64,000 bases of DNA from Molossus alvarezi. Taxonomy: Eukaryota; Chordata; Mammalia; Chiroptera; Molossidae. The notes under the pieces are model-generated. The model saw only the letters and a program-made list of their open reading frames with translations. It made no database searches and was not told the DNA's origin. The stretch lies in NCBI GenBank assembly GCA_037176705.1, contig CM073889.1, positions 50,275,596 through 50,339,595 on the forward strand, written 5' to 3'. Below are positions 36,296-47,087 of the stretch, piece after piece (the stretch's first letter is position 1; every line of letters starts with the position of its first letter). The position numbers and the translations under genes were made by a program.

Positions 36296-38974
36296 CTCTC
36301 TGAGTGTTCTTATTGGTGCATAAAATTGCTGTCAATTTCTGGATATTAATTTTGCATCCTGCTACTTTGCCAAATTAATTTATTAAATCTAGTTTTTGGT
36401 TGAGTCTTTAGGATTTTTTATGTATAATATCATGTAATCTGCGAATAATAATGATTTTACTTCCTCTTTTCCAATTTGGATTTTTTAAATTTTTTCTTCT
36501 TGTCTGATCACTTTGGCTAAGACTTCCAGTACTATGTTGAATTAGTGGCAAAATTGAACATTACTATTTTGTTCCTTTTCTTAAGAAAAATGCTTTTAAT
36601 TTTTGCCCTTTGAGTATAAGGTTGGTGGTAGATTTGTCATAAATGACCTTTATTATGTTGAAATATAATTCCTTTATTCCCAGTTTGCGGAGAGTTTTTA
36701 TTAAATATGGGTGCTAGATTTTGTTAAATTCTTTTTAAGCATCTATATATATATGATCATATGATTTTTATCTTTCATTTTATTTATGGGTGCATTACAT
36801 TTATTTATTTGTGAATATTGTTTCTGGCTTGCATTCCTGGAATAAATTACACTTAGTGGTGGTAAATCATTTTTTGAATATATTGCTAAATCTGTTGTGC
36901 TAATATTTTATTGAGTGTTTTGGTATCTATGTTCATTACAGATATTGGTGTGTAATTGTCTTTCTTTTTAGTCTTTCTCTAGTTTTGAAATTGGGAATAT
37001 TCTGGCCTCATTAAAAATTTTTTTTAAAAAAAGCGTTTCAGTTTTTCTCCCTCTTGAATTTTTTGGAATAGTTTGAAAAGAATAAGTGTTAGTTTTTCTT
37101 TGAATGTTTCATAGATGTCCCCTGTTATGCAATCCCAATCATGGCTTTTGTTTGCTGAGAGTTTACTGACTACTGTTTCAATTTCCTTAGTTGTTATTGT
37201 TCAGGAATTCTGACTCTTCCTGGTTGAGTTTTGGAAGAGTGTATGCTTCTAAAAATTTGTCCATTTCTCCTAGGTTAACCAATTTGTTGACATATAATTT
37301 TTCAAATATTTTCTTACAATTTCTTATGTTTCTGTGATGTGAGTTGTTACTTCATCTCTTGCATTTCTGTTTTTATTTATTTGGATCTCCAGTCTTTGTT
37401 TCTTAAAGGTTCATTAATCTTGCTTATCTTTTCAAAATATCAGTCTTAGTTTCATTGGTGTTGTATTGTTTTTATAGTCTCAATGTCACTTATTTTTGCT
37501 CTGATCTTGATTATTTCCTTCCTTCTACTATGCTGGGTTTTCCTCTTTTTTTTTTTTTATTTCTGTTTCTTTCTTTCTTTCTTTTTTTCTTAAGTTGTAT
37601 GGTAAGATAGTTTTTATAATTTTTTGTTCTGTTTTTTTTATTTAGGCCTGTAATGCTATGAACTTCCCTCTTAGAACTACTTTTGTTGTGTCCCATAGAT
37701 ATTTTGTTGTGTGTTCATTTTTGTTAGTGTTCAGAAAGTTTTTATTTCTATCTTTATCACATTTGTAACCCATTCATTGTTTTATAACGTGCCTCCATGT
37801 GTTTGAATATTCTTGAGTGTTTTTTTTATTAATAAATTTTTTTACAAATGTTTCTCTTTTTTTCTACCTTGACACCTTCCTCCCCAGCTTTGTTGTCCAT
37901 GCCCATTGGTTATGCATACTCGCATATAAGTTCTGTGGTTTATCTCTTCCCTCCACCCCAACAACCTCTTCTGAGATTGTCAGTCTGTACCCTACTTTTA
38001 TGTTTCTGAGTCTACCCTATTCCTCAGACTGTTATGTTAATTATATTCCACAAATAAGTGAGATCATGTGATACTTGTCTTACTTTGCTTGGCTTGTATC
38101 ACTTAGGATAATACTATCCAGGTCCCTCCATGTCATCTCAAAAAATACAAGATCCTTTTTTTTTACATCTGCATAGTACTCCATTGTGTATATGTACCAC
38201 TGCATTTTTATCCATTTGTCTACTGATGGACACTTGGGCTGTTTTCAGATCTTAGCTATTGTAAATAGTGCGCTATGAACATGGGGGTACATATATTCTT
38301 TCTGATTGGTGTTTCAGGCTTCTTAGGGTGTATTCCTAGAAGTGGGATCACTGGGTCAAATGGAAGTTCAAGTTTTTAATTTTTTGAGGTAGCACCATAT
38401 TGTTTTCCATAGTGGTATTCCCACCAGCAGTGTACTAGAGTCCCCTTTTCTCTACACCGTTGCCAACCCTTGTTGATTAATGATTTGTTGATAGCAGCCA
38501 TTCTGACAGGTGTGAAGTGATACCTCATTGTTGTTTGAATTTGCATCTCTCTGATGATTAGTACTGTTGAGCATTTCTTCATATGCATCTTAGCCATTTG
38601 TATGTCCTGTTTGGAGATGTGTTTATTTAGCTCCTCTGCCCACTTTTTAATTGGGTTGTTTTTAATTGTCTTCCTTTTGTTGAGTATGAGTACATTATGT
38701 ATTTTAAAAATTAACCCCTTATCTGATATATTATTGACAACTGTGCTCTCCCATACAGTGGGGTGCCTTTCCATTTTGATGATTGTATCTTTTGCTGTAC
38801 AGAAGCTTTTGAGTTTGATGTGTTCATTTTCTCTTCTGTTTCTGTTGCCTTAGGTGATGTATCAGTGAAAATTCTGCTGCGTATGATGTCTGAAATTTTG
38901 TTGCCTACATTTTCTTCTAGGATTTTTATGTATTCATGGATCACATATAAGTATTTTATCCATTTTGAGTTTAT

Positions 38975-39093
38975 TGTTTGTTTGTGTGTTTGTTTCTTTG
39001 TTTTTTTCTGGTACGTGTGCCAACGGGAACCAAAGCCAAGACTCCCTGGTCTGCAGGCCAATGCTCTAACCACTGAGCCAAACCGGCCAGGGC
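38975..39093 (-). mobile_element. Head-only VES SINE in L1-E, antisense
   Basis: Only the tRNA-like head is present in minus orientation (GCCCTGGCCGGTTTGGCTCA, then a degraded B box), followed by a T/G-rich tail region. The body is missing. TTGAGTTTAT occurs at 38965-38974 and 39094-39103, a 10-bp target duplication, so the short form was inserted as such rather than deleted later. Confidence 0.8.
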
Positions 39094-39962
39094 TTGAGTT
39101 TATCCTTGTGTACGGTGTAAGATGATGGTCTAGTTTCTTTTCTTTCTTTCTTTCTTTTTTTTTTTTTTTTTGCATGTAGCTGTCCAATTTTCCCAACATC
39201 ATTTATTAAATAGGCCGTCTTTACTCCATTGTATACTCTTGCCACCTTTGTTGAATATTAATTGAGCATAATGTTTTGGGTCAATTTCTGGGTTCTCTGT
39301 TCTATTCCATTGATCGATGTGCCTGTTCTTGTGCCAGTACAAGGCTGTTTTGATTACAATACTTTTGTAGTATAACTTGATATTTGGTATTGTGATCCCA
39401 CCTACTTTGTCATTCTTTTTCCAGATTGATGTGGCTATTTGGGTCTAATTTGGTTTCATATGAACTTTGGAAGTATTTGTTCTAAATCTGTGAACTACGT
39501 CCTTGGCATTTTGATGGGAATTGCATTGAATCAATAGATTGCTTTGGGTAGTATGGATATTTTAATGATGTTAATTCTTTCAATCCATGAACAAGATATG
39601 TGCTTCCACTTTTTTATATATCTCTCTATTTTTTTTTTTTCAATTTCCTGTAGTTTTCTGCAAATAAGTCCTGTACTTCTTTGGTTAAGTTTATTCCTAG
39701 GTATCTTAACTTTTTGCCATGATGGTAAATGGGATTATTTTTTTTTAGTTTCTCCTTCTGTGAGTTTATCATTGGTATATAAGAATGCTGTTAATTTCTT
39801 GATGTTAATTTTGTATTCTGCTACTTTGCCAAATTTATTCATTAAGTCTAGTATATTTTTAATGGAGTCTTTAGGGTTTTCTATGTATAATATCATGTCC
39901 TCTGCAAATAATGACAGTTTCACTTTCTCTTTTTCAATTTGGATCTCTTTTATTTTTTCTTT

Positions 39963-40207
39963 CTTTTTTTTTTTTTTATCCTCACCCGAGGACATTTTTC
40001 GATATTTTGTTCAGATAGAGTGGGAGGGAGAGAGAGAGAGAGAGAGACATCGACGTGAAAGCGACACATCGAGTGGTTGCCACCCACACGACCCAACCAG
40101 GGCCGGGGACAAACTGCAACCAAGGTACATGCCCTTAGCGGGAACCGAACCCGGGTCTCTCCGGACCGCAGGCCGACGCTCTAACCGCTGAGCCAAACCG
40201 GCCAGGG
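39963..40207 (-). mobile_element. Young VES SINE in L1-E, antisense
   Basis: A complete SINE with the tail palindrome (ATCCTCACCCGAGGAC near 39978), GA-rich body and a head with a good B box (GGTTCGGTTCC on the minus strand at about 40145) and A box. The 18-bp target duplication CTCTTTTATTTTTTCTTT lies at 39945-39962 and 40208-40225. It splits the sequence just upstream of the RT box of L1-E. Confidence 0.94.
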
Positions 40208-41645
40208 CTCTTTTATTTTTTCTTTATGTCTGATTGCTCTGGCTAAGACTTCCAGTTCTATGTTAAATAAAAGTGACAAAAGTGGGCATCCTTGTCTTGT
40301 TCCCATTCTTAAGGGTTCTTTTTACTTGAGGCTCTCTGTGCTTCTTGAACTTGAATGCCTTCTTCCTTCACCAAGTTAGGAACGTTTTCTGTCACAATTT
40401 CTTCAATTATATTCTCTAACCCTTGCTCATTTTCATCTTCTTCAGGGACTCCTATGATGCAAATGTTATTACATTTCCAGTTGTCCTACAGTTCTCTTAA
40501 GCTATCTTACTGTTTTTTAATTTTTTATTTTTCCTTTTTGTTTTCTGATTGGTTGCTTTTTTTCTACCCTTTCTTCTAATTCACCAATGTGGTCCTCAGG
40601 TTTCTCTACTCTGCTGGTTAGTTCTTCCAATGTGTTTTTTTATTTTTGCTATGTCATTCTTCATTTCCATTTGGTTGGTTTTCAGTGTTTCTATATCTTT
40701 ACTTATGGTGCTGATATCATTACTCATGCTGTTGAGCTTCCTCAAGATCATGGCTCTGAACTCTAACTCTGATAACTTGCTTAACTGCATATCATTTATC
40801 TAATCTTTGGTAGAGTTCTCTTGTTGTTTCATTTGGGACTTGTTTTGTTTTGTTTTGTTTCACTATTTTGGCTATATCAGTGGGTTTTGGAACCTGCCAA
40901 ATTTTCCATGTAGATATTGTTGTTCTGCTGTTTGTGGATCACTCTTCTGGGTTTGGATAAGCATGGGAGGGTCCATGTTAAACACCACTGTCAAGCCTTA
41001 CTGTTTTGGATAGATTTGCAAGCCCAGGAAATTTTCAGTTATCATCTAGCTTTTTTCCTGGAGGCTATTAGGCTCAGTTGCTCCAGGACTTGGGATGTAG
41101 CTCTTAGGTGTTCTGCATAAGTGGATTTCCAGAGGGTAGGGCACGTGCTGGTTTTTAATGAGCCTCAATTTATATTTTTGCCTCATCTGGGTGGGTTTGA
41201 GTCTCTGAGGGAGGGGCTACTGCTTTTCCCCACAGCTCCAGGAAGGAGTTAGCTGGCCACCATTCTTTGTGGCTGTGACTCAGCAAAAACTCTCAGTTCC
41301 CTTCAAATCCTGGGTGTCCCCACAGAGTTCTATTCCTGTCTGCCCTCTCTCTTCTGAAGCCCAAGTTGAGTGGCTGTAGCTAATCTAGTGCTCTCTCCTA
41401 GCCCTTTGTGCTGTGGAGTGGCTTGAAATTTTAACCCTGAGGGCACTGCTTACAGCTAAGACTACTGCTGTCAGTGGGCTCCCAGGCCACCACCCTCTTT
41501 CTCCTCTGCAGACCTACTAATGTTTCTGGTTATATAATCCTCTCCCACTACTTTTCTGTTGCTTTTTTCTGACAATTTGTCTTTTAGTTATAATTCCTGT
41601 TTGGTCCTGGGAGATAATTTGTGTAGCTTCCATTCACTCTGCCAC

Positions 41646-42021
41646 CATTTATTATTTTCAAGAGTCATCTTGTTTTTAGTTTAAAAAATTAAAGTTCAAA
41701 TGCAATATGTTTCATCACAGAATTTAGTTTGTACTGCAACACGGAAGATAGATTTCTATCTAAGCTAATACTCTTTTCCAAGATGATTTTTCATGGTGCT
41801 GTGAAAATGAGAAGACTTCATAAAAGAACACAAATCTGGCTTGGAAATGAGGTTGCTAGGGGAGATAAACTCTAAATGATAGAAAAAGTTATCTTTCCCA
41901 GGTTAAAAAAGGAATATATCTCTGTAATTAAGGTATTTCAATATTTTCTTCTAAAGTCAAACTGGAGTTTTTTTAATATGAAAAGATGATATCATTTGGG
42001 CACACATAAAAAATTTTAGAA
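41646..42021. other. Host sequence, no gene recognised
   Basis: AT-rich unique-looking DNA between L1-E and the DHTKD1 retrocopy. Nothing identifiable. Confidence 0.55.
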
Positions 42022-42490
42022 TTCATTGTGAGAGAATCATCTAAAAAGATATTAACAGTGGATCCAAAAAATTTTAAGAGTCTAGTGTTCTGCTGTGGCA
42101 AACACTTCTATGCTCTGCTGAAGCAAACAGAATCTTTGGAGGCCAAGAAGCATGAGTTTGCTATTATCCAAATAGAGGAACTCTGCCCTTTCCACTGGAC
42201 TCATTACAACAAGAATGAGCAAATACAAACATGTTAAAGATTTTATTTGGAGTCAGGAGGAACCTCAGAACATGAGTCCGTGGTGTTTTGTTTCACCAAG
42301 GTTTGAAAAGCAACTGGCCTGCATGCTCCGCCTTGTGAGCCGATCCCCTTTGCCAGTACCTGCAGTAGGAATCGGCACCATTCATCTGAAGCTGCATAAA
42401 GATATCCTCTCCAAGACTTTTGCTTAGTGATGTATTTTAGAGAAATACAACTTTCTGTTAAGAAAACCGCTATAAAAAATAAATTAAAAA
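42022..42490 (+). pseudogene. DHTKD1: DHTKD1 processed pseudogene, 3' end only
   Basis: DHTKD1 encodes the mitochondrial E1 component that decarboxylates 2-oxoadipate in lysine and tryptophan breakdown. Here about 130 C-terminal codons are contiguous with no introns. Frame one covers 42028-42237 ([37 protein letters not shown]). The next frame covers 42215-42427 ([41 protein letters not shown], ending ILSKTFA and the natural-position stop at 42425-42427). Two one-base losses at about 42199 and 42214 break the frame in the equivalent of [15 protein letters not shown] short 3' piece ends in an A-rich run near 42476-42495. The 5' end is truncated within the last part of the gene, as in L1-driven retrocopies. 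Target duplications were not confirmed. Other 2-oxo acid dehydrogenase E1 genes (OGDH, OGDHL) fit worse at the C-terminus. Identification is from remembered family sequence. Confidence 0.85.
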
Positions 42491-43407
42491 AAGCCTGCTT
42501 CCTCTACCCTCTTCTTTTCCCATTAGGTAACATGAAATGCCTCTAAGATGGTGGGTCTCATGAAGACAGTTTAATCTGGAATATGTGGAATAGCCAAGGG
42601 AATCAAGATATAAATCTGACAAGTACTTTTTATACTTAAAAATACAATTATGTTAAATTTGGTTAGATCTTAGTGACTTATAAAGCTAGGTCACAATCCA
42701 GATTTTTCAGACTCTACTGTTTCTCATTAACTGTATATGCTCAGAAAAGTTCTTTAGCCTGACTTTATAGCTACATATAGATTACCTCAAAATTACCTCT
42801 CAATTTACTTAATGCATGTCACTTATATTCATTTCCCTTTCTTTATTCAAAGTCCAATATTTTCATTTATGTCATTTTTGCTGTTGTCTTCTAGCCACTG
42901 TGAAAAATATTTCACCAAACACTAGCAATTCTATGTTATTCCTGATTTATGTTTTTCAAGACTGTTGTTTTACCCATTGTTCTTAAATATATTAAATGCA
43001 AATCTCTGGGTGTGAAAAAATAAAAATAAAAAGATATTAAAAAGCACAGCTGAACTCAGCAACTTGAACACAGTTCAAACTTTCTTGGAAATCCCAGGGT
43101 GTGTGGCTTGTAATTTATAGCACACATCTTATTTTATTTAAACTGTAACAATTTGAACTTTTTTTATCCAAATAGTAGGTGATTCCAGGTAGGGGATCTG
43201 GGTCATCATCTTTATTTTCCTAGTAACAGACAATATAATACTAAATTGGAGAATTCTATTTCATAACTTCAGTTGATATTACTGAGTCTTGGAGCCAATT
43301 TATAGCTAAAAAATAGCCCTTTTTAAGAGTTGAGAAATAATCTAAATGATCATTGACCACCCTGGTCTGGAAAGACTAACAGTATTGTTGGTATCCCATG
43401 AGAGTGG
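42491..43407. other. Host sequence, no gene recognised
   Basis: AT-rich sequence downstream of the DHTKD1 retrocopy with no recognised repeat, exon or RNA gene. Confidence 0.55.
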
Positions 43408-44192
43408 TTGATGGTATCCATACATTTCCTGGGCAGGAATCAAAAAGAAATCCCTCTGCCCTGGTATGCAGAGAGAAAAAGCAAGTTTTCAACAAAAGTA
43501 TTTAATTATACCTTTACATTATGCTTTGGAATGGAACAGATACAGAAAAGAAAGCAACAGACTTGGGATTCTTATGAGAGTCTGCCTAAAATTCTGGGGG
43601 ATTTCTCAGTTTGCAACAAAGTGAAGAAGTTTCTGTTTTGTTTTTTTTTTTAATTTCCCAGGATGTTGTGGCCCTTAAAGGTGTTTTTCTTAATATATTT
43701 TTCTAGGAGGCAGATGAAAACAGAAAAAAAAAAGTAAAAAATAAGGTTTATGAAGTACTTATTTCTAAAAATTAGAAGGAATTTCTACCAACAGTAAAGT
43801 AAGATAAAATTGGATTAAAAGAACCTTTGGTTATTTTTTTTGTGTTTTGCCTCACTATTTGTATTTTTTTGCCCATCCAGAATAAGGCACACATGTGTAA
43901 TATCCTCATTCCACAGCCTGTCCTGTGCTCACAGGCCATGAAGCTAAGGTAGCAGGAAGCAGAGCAGAATTTCTTCCTTTTGTGTGTGCTTCTCTCAGAA
44001 TAGCCACTCAGAAACTACAACCACCAGAAACAAAATGGATAGAAGAGAAAAAGCACCTTGTGGTGGCACATGAAATGTGGTAAGTACTCTGCTGAAATTT
44101 TGTTTTTTCTCTTTGGATGTCTCAGCAGAGGGATTTTTCTCTGATTCCTGCCCATGAAATGAACAGATAACTTCAGCCAACAACAAAACCAA
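43408..44192. repeat. Imperfect inverted repeat, arms ~85-110 bp
   Basis: The plus-strand segment around 43425-43510 (CATTTCCTGGGCAGGAATCA, AAATCCCTCTGCC, AGAGAGAAAAAGCAAG) matches the reverse complement of about 44085-44165 (CATTTCATGGGCAGGAATCA, AAATCCCTCTGC, AAAGAGAAAAAACAAA). By eye the match is about three quarters, over roughly 85 bases, with weaker similarity extending outward. The arms are separated by about 575 bases. It may be two copies of one old repeat in opposite orientation, or the ends of a foldback element. No family is recognised. Confidence 0.65.
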
Positions 44193-44696
44193 ATTCAGAC
44201 TTCTGTTAAATAATATTGACTATAATTAAAAAATATTTATAGTTTCTTTTGAGGTGGGGAAAGAGTATTACACATAAATTTTATTCACATCCAAAGATGA
44301 CTTAATTAAGTATATATATCTAATATTTATTTTTTAATTGAAAAGTTGACAAAAGTATTCTAGAATTATTTTTTGAGATAAGACAATGAGAAATTTATGG
44401 GAGTAAAGGGCTGATTATGAACACTGAAACCAGTGAAAGGTAGCATTTGCTTAAATTATTCTTATAACTTACAAATTAACAAGCATATAAAACAACTAAT
44501 ATTTGATGTCAGAAAAAGAATGCAAAATGAATCACATAAATCACTCAAAGTTCTAATTTATGATGACTCAGAAGTGTGGGGTAGAACATGAAGAAGCAAA
44601 AACACATTTTATGCATATGAGAAAACACAGTCAAAAGACATTTTCTCTTTTGATTTGAATAAAGAATTGTAGGTTGAAAAATTAAAACCACAATGC
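44193..44696. other. Host sequence, no gene recognised
   Basis: AT-rich unique-looking DNA before an older SINE. Nothing identifiable. Confidence 0.5.
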
Positions 44697-44899
44697 AACC
44701 TGACTGGTGTGGCTCAGAGGATTGAGTATTGTTCCATGGACTAAGAGGTCCTGGTTCAATTCCTGGTCAGGGCACATTCCTGGCTTTGGGCTCAATCCCC
44801 ACTAGTGGCATGTAGGAGGCAGCCTATCAATGTATCTCAATCACATCGATATTTCTGTCTCTCTCTCCCTTCTACTGTCTAAAAATAATAATAATAAAG
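44697..44899 (+). mobile_element. Older tRNA-derived SINE, sense
   Basis: It begins ACCTGACTGGTGTGGCTCAG (A box region) and has a B box GGTTCAATTCC at about 44754-44764, then GGTCAGGGCACATTCC, a TC-rich body with TCACATCGATATTTCTGTC, and an AATAATAATAATAAA tail. It is more diverged than the 16.9-kb copy and its head differs, resembling the SINE at 14995-15220. No clear target duplication was found. Confidence 0.85.
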
Positions 44900-45300
44900 A
44901 CATATTTAAAATAACAATGTAAAAAATTAGACAAGATAAATGGTACCATAAATCAGTTATGCTAATCTTCATCACTAATTACAATATAATAGAAGAAAGA
45001 ACACACCTAGCAGGGCATACAATAATTGGTTAGAATGCCTTGAAAAAAAATCATAGATTCTGAACCTGCATTAAAAGTTAATGTCTATATAGCTTTTTTA
45101 CATTCTAAAACAAAGAAAACATATAAAATTAAATTATATTAACAAATAGTATGAAAACAGATGACATCATTGTTTTCAAAGAAGTAAAATTCAAGGCAGA
45201 ATCCTTTAAATAGGAGAACTGAAAAGATTAACAGTGGTCAATATCCATGAATACTCATGCACTAATTAATATTACATCAAAACATATAAAGCAAATATTA
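44900..45300. other. Host sequence, no gene recognised
   Basis: AT-rich DNA immediately before L1-F. The segment 45285-45300 (TATAAAGCAAATATTA) is a tentative left target duplication of L1-F, similar to TATAAAGCTCAATAA at 52686-52700. Confidence 0.5.
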
Positions 45301-45319
45301 AAATGAATGGCAAAATAAT

Positions 45320-45705
45320 CCAGGTACCTACAGGACCTGTGGGGTGCTGAAGCACCAGAGAGACCTGTGAGACCCAGCAGGGACTGTGCCATCCAATAAC
45401 CTGTGGGACCTGTGAGGTGCTGAAGCACCACAGAGTCCCTTGTGACCCAGCACAACTGTGCCATCCAATAACCCACAGGACCTGTGAGGTGCTGAAGCAC
45501 TAGAGAGGCCTGCATGACCCAGCAGGGACTGTGCCATGCAGTTACCTGTGGGACCTTCAGGATCCTGAAGCACCAGAGAGGCCCATGCGACCCTGCAGCC
45601 CATAACAAAGGCATAGAGCCTGGTCCCCAGAGGGACTGTACAATCCAGTTATCCTAGGGACCTGAAAGGTGCAGGGCAACAGAAAGTCCTGTGAAACCCA
45701 GCTGT
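45320..45705 (+). repeat. Tandem monomers of L1-F 5' UTR (~73 bp)
   Basis: Five head-to-tail units share a core of GGTGCTGAAGCACCAGAGAG, then CCTGTGAGACCCAGCAGGGA and CTGTGCCAT, at 45320-45392, 45393-45464, 45465-45537, 45538-45644 and 45645-about 45705. Units one to three are 72-73 bp. The fourth is 107 bp because it holds an extra insert with CATAACAAAGGCATAGAGCC. The units end where the standard 5' UTR starts (AAAAAGGAGGTGGAGTGAAT). The same arrangement is present in inverted form in L1-K, including the 107-bp variant next to the last unit. Confidence 0.93.
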
Positions 45706-46210
45706 GCACAAGATAGGCTTAGAGGATGTGAAAAAGGAGGTGGAGTGAATAGAAGACACACAGACAATCTCCCAAGACCAAATGGGAATTACAACTAAAA
45801 TAAAGACAAATCCTCAAAAAAAAAAAAAAAAAAAGCAACAGAAGAGCAGCAGGAGAGCCCAACCAGTTGAGCCAGAAGAAAGCAAATTAAGTCTCATTAA
45901 AAATGAGCATCTGTCCCACCATCTGGAATACCTCTTATGCTGAACACCAAAGAGCATTTTTTATTCAGCTGAGGGCTACAAACCAAGGTTTATCAAATAA
46001 CTGAGACTAATAAGCTCCACATAGAAAGCTAGAGGATAATTGAACCTTTCCTGGGCTTGCAGATTTACACAGAAATGTAAGACTTGACAGTGGTGTTTAA
46101 TGTAGGTCCTCCCACACTCATCCAAACCCAGTAGATGGAGCCACAAAGAGCAGAAGACAAACAAAATCAGGAGAAATTTGGCAGCCTCAAAACCCACTGA
46201 GATAGTCAAA

Positions 46211-47087
46211 ATGGTGAAAGAAACAAATCCCAAATGAAAGAACAAGAGAACTCTATTGAAGATGAGATCAATGAATTGCAGCTAAGCAAATTATCAGAGG
46301 TAGAGTGCAGAGCCATGATATTGAGGAAGCTCAACATCATTGGTAAAAAAATCATCAGCACCATGAGTAATATATAGAAATATTAAAAACCAAACAAGTA
46401 GAAATGAAGAATGATATAGCAGAATTAAGAACACATTGGAAGGACTAAACAGCAGAGTGGAAGAAGCTGAGGATGGGATCAGTGAATTAGAAGGCAGGGT
46501 AGAAAAACTCAACCAATCAGAAAACCAAAAGAAAACAAATAATTAAAAAACATGAAGATAGCTTAAGAGAATTGTGGGACAACTGAAAACGTAATAACAT
46601 TCGCTTCATATGAGTCCCCGAAGAGGAATAAATGGGCAAGGGTTAGAATAAATATTTGAAGAAATAATGACAGAAAACTTTCCTAACATGGTAAAAAAAG
46701 AAGGCACTCAAGTTCAAGAAGCACAGAAAGCCACAAGTAAGAAGAACACAAACAAGACCACACCAAGACACATAGTAATTAAAATGCCAAAAATTAAAGA
46801 CAAAGAGAGAATCTTAAAGGCAACAAGAGATAAGCAACAGGTTACCTACAAAAGAAACTCCATAAGGCTCTCAGCTGATTTCTCAACAGAAACATTAAAG
46901 GCCAGAAGAAAGTAGCATCAAGTAATCAAAGTCATAAAAAACAAGGACCTGAATACAAAACTACTCTATCCAGCAAGACTATCATTCAAAACAGAAAGTC
47001 AAATAAAGAGATTTCCAGACAAAAAAGGCTAAGGTAATATATTAACACCAACCAGCACTGCAAAATATGCTAAAAGAACTGCTGTAA
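46211..47087 (+). pseudogene. L1-F ORF1 remnant
   Basis: Reads from an ATG at 46211 to a stop at 47085-47087 in the family layout. The coiled-coil part (46280-46510) is frame-broken. The RNA-binding C-terminal part is open at 46667-46915 (KEGTQVQEAQKATSKKN, IKDKERILKATRDKQQVTYK). Stops and single-base losses prevent a full product. Function by family: RNA chaperone of L1. Confidence 0.88.

Larger units (their letters stand above)
26540..37821 (-). mobile_element. LINE-1 copy L1-D, antisense, split by Tigger and L1-N
   Basis: Three antisense blocks belong to one L1: the 3' UTR start (26540-26627), the rest of the 3' UTR plus the ORF2 C-terminus (28675-30393), and RT to endonuclease (36308-37821). 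The blocks join cleanly across a Tigger bounded by TA and across a full-length L1 bounded by a 12-bp duplication. Its catalytic box reads FADY rather than FADD in sense orientation (about 36425-36445), and frameshifts are frequent. It stops in the endonuclease region where L1-E begins; no sequence continues it beyond L1-E. Confidence 0.9.
37822..41645 (-). mobile_element. LINE-1 copy L1-E, antisense, with large internal deletion
   Basis: The tail and 3' UTR lie at about 37822-38060 and the ORF2 C-terminal half up to RT at 40312. At about 40313 the sequence jumps from the RT segment (sense CTTAAGAATGGGAACAAG) directly to ORF1 (sense GAAGCACAGAGAGCCTCAAG), omitting the rest of RT, the endonuclease and the ORF1 C-terminus, about 2.4 kb compared with L1-C. 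ORF1 N-terminus and a 5' UTR follow to about 41645. The sense catalytic box reads FAED instead of FADD (about 39890-39905). Two SINEs are inserted. Confidence 0.92.

Noticed and set aside
40295..40335. L1-E join as an RNA splice product
   Set aside because: No GT donor or AG acceptor at the break points on comparison with L1-C; CCC microhomology explains it better.
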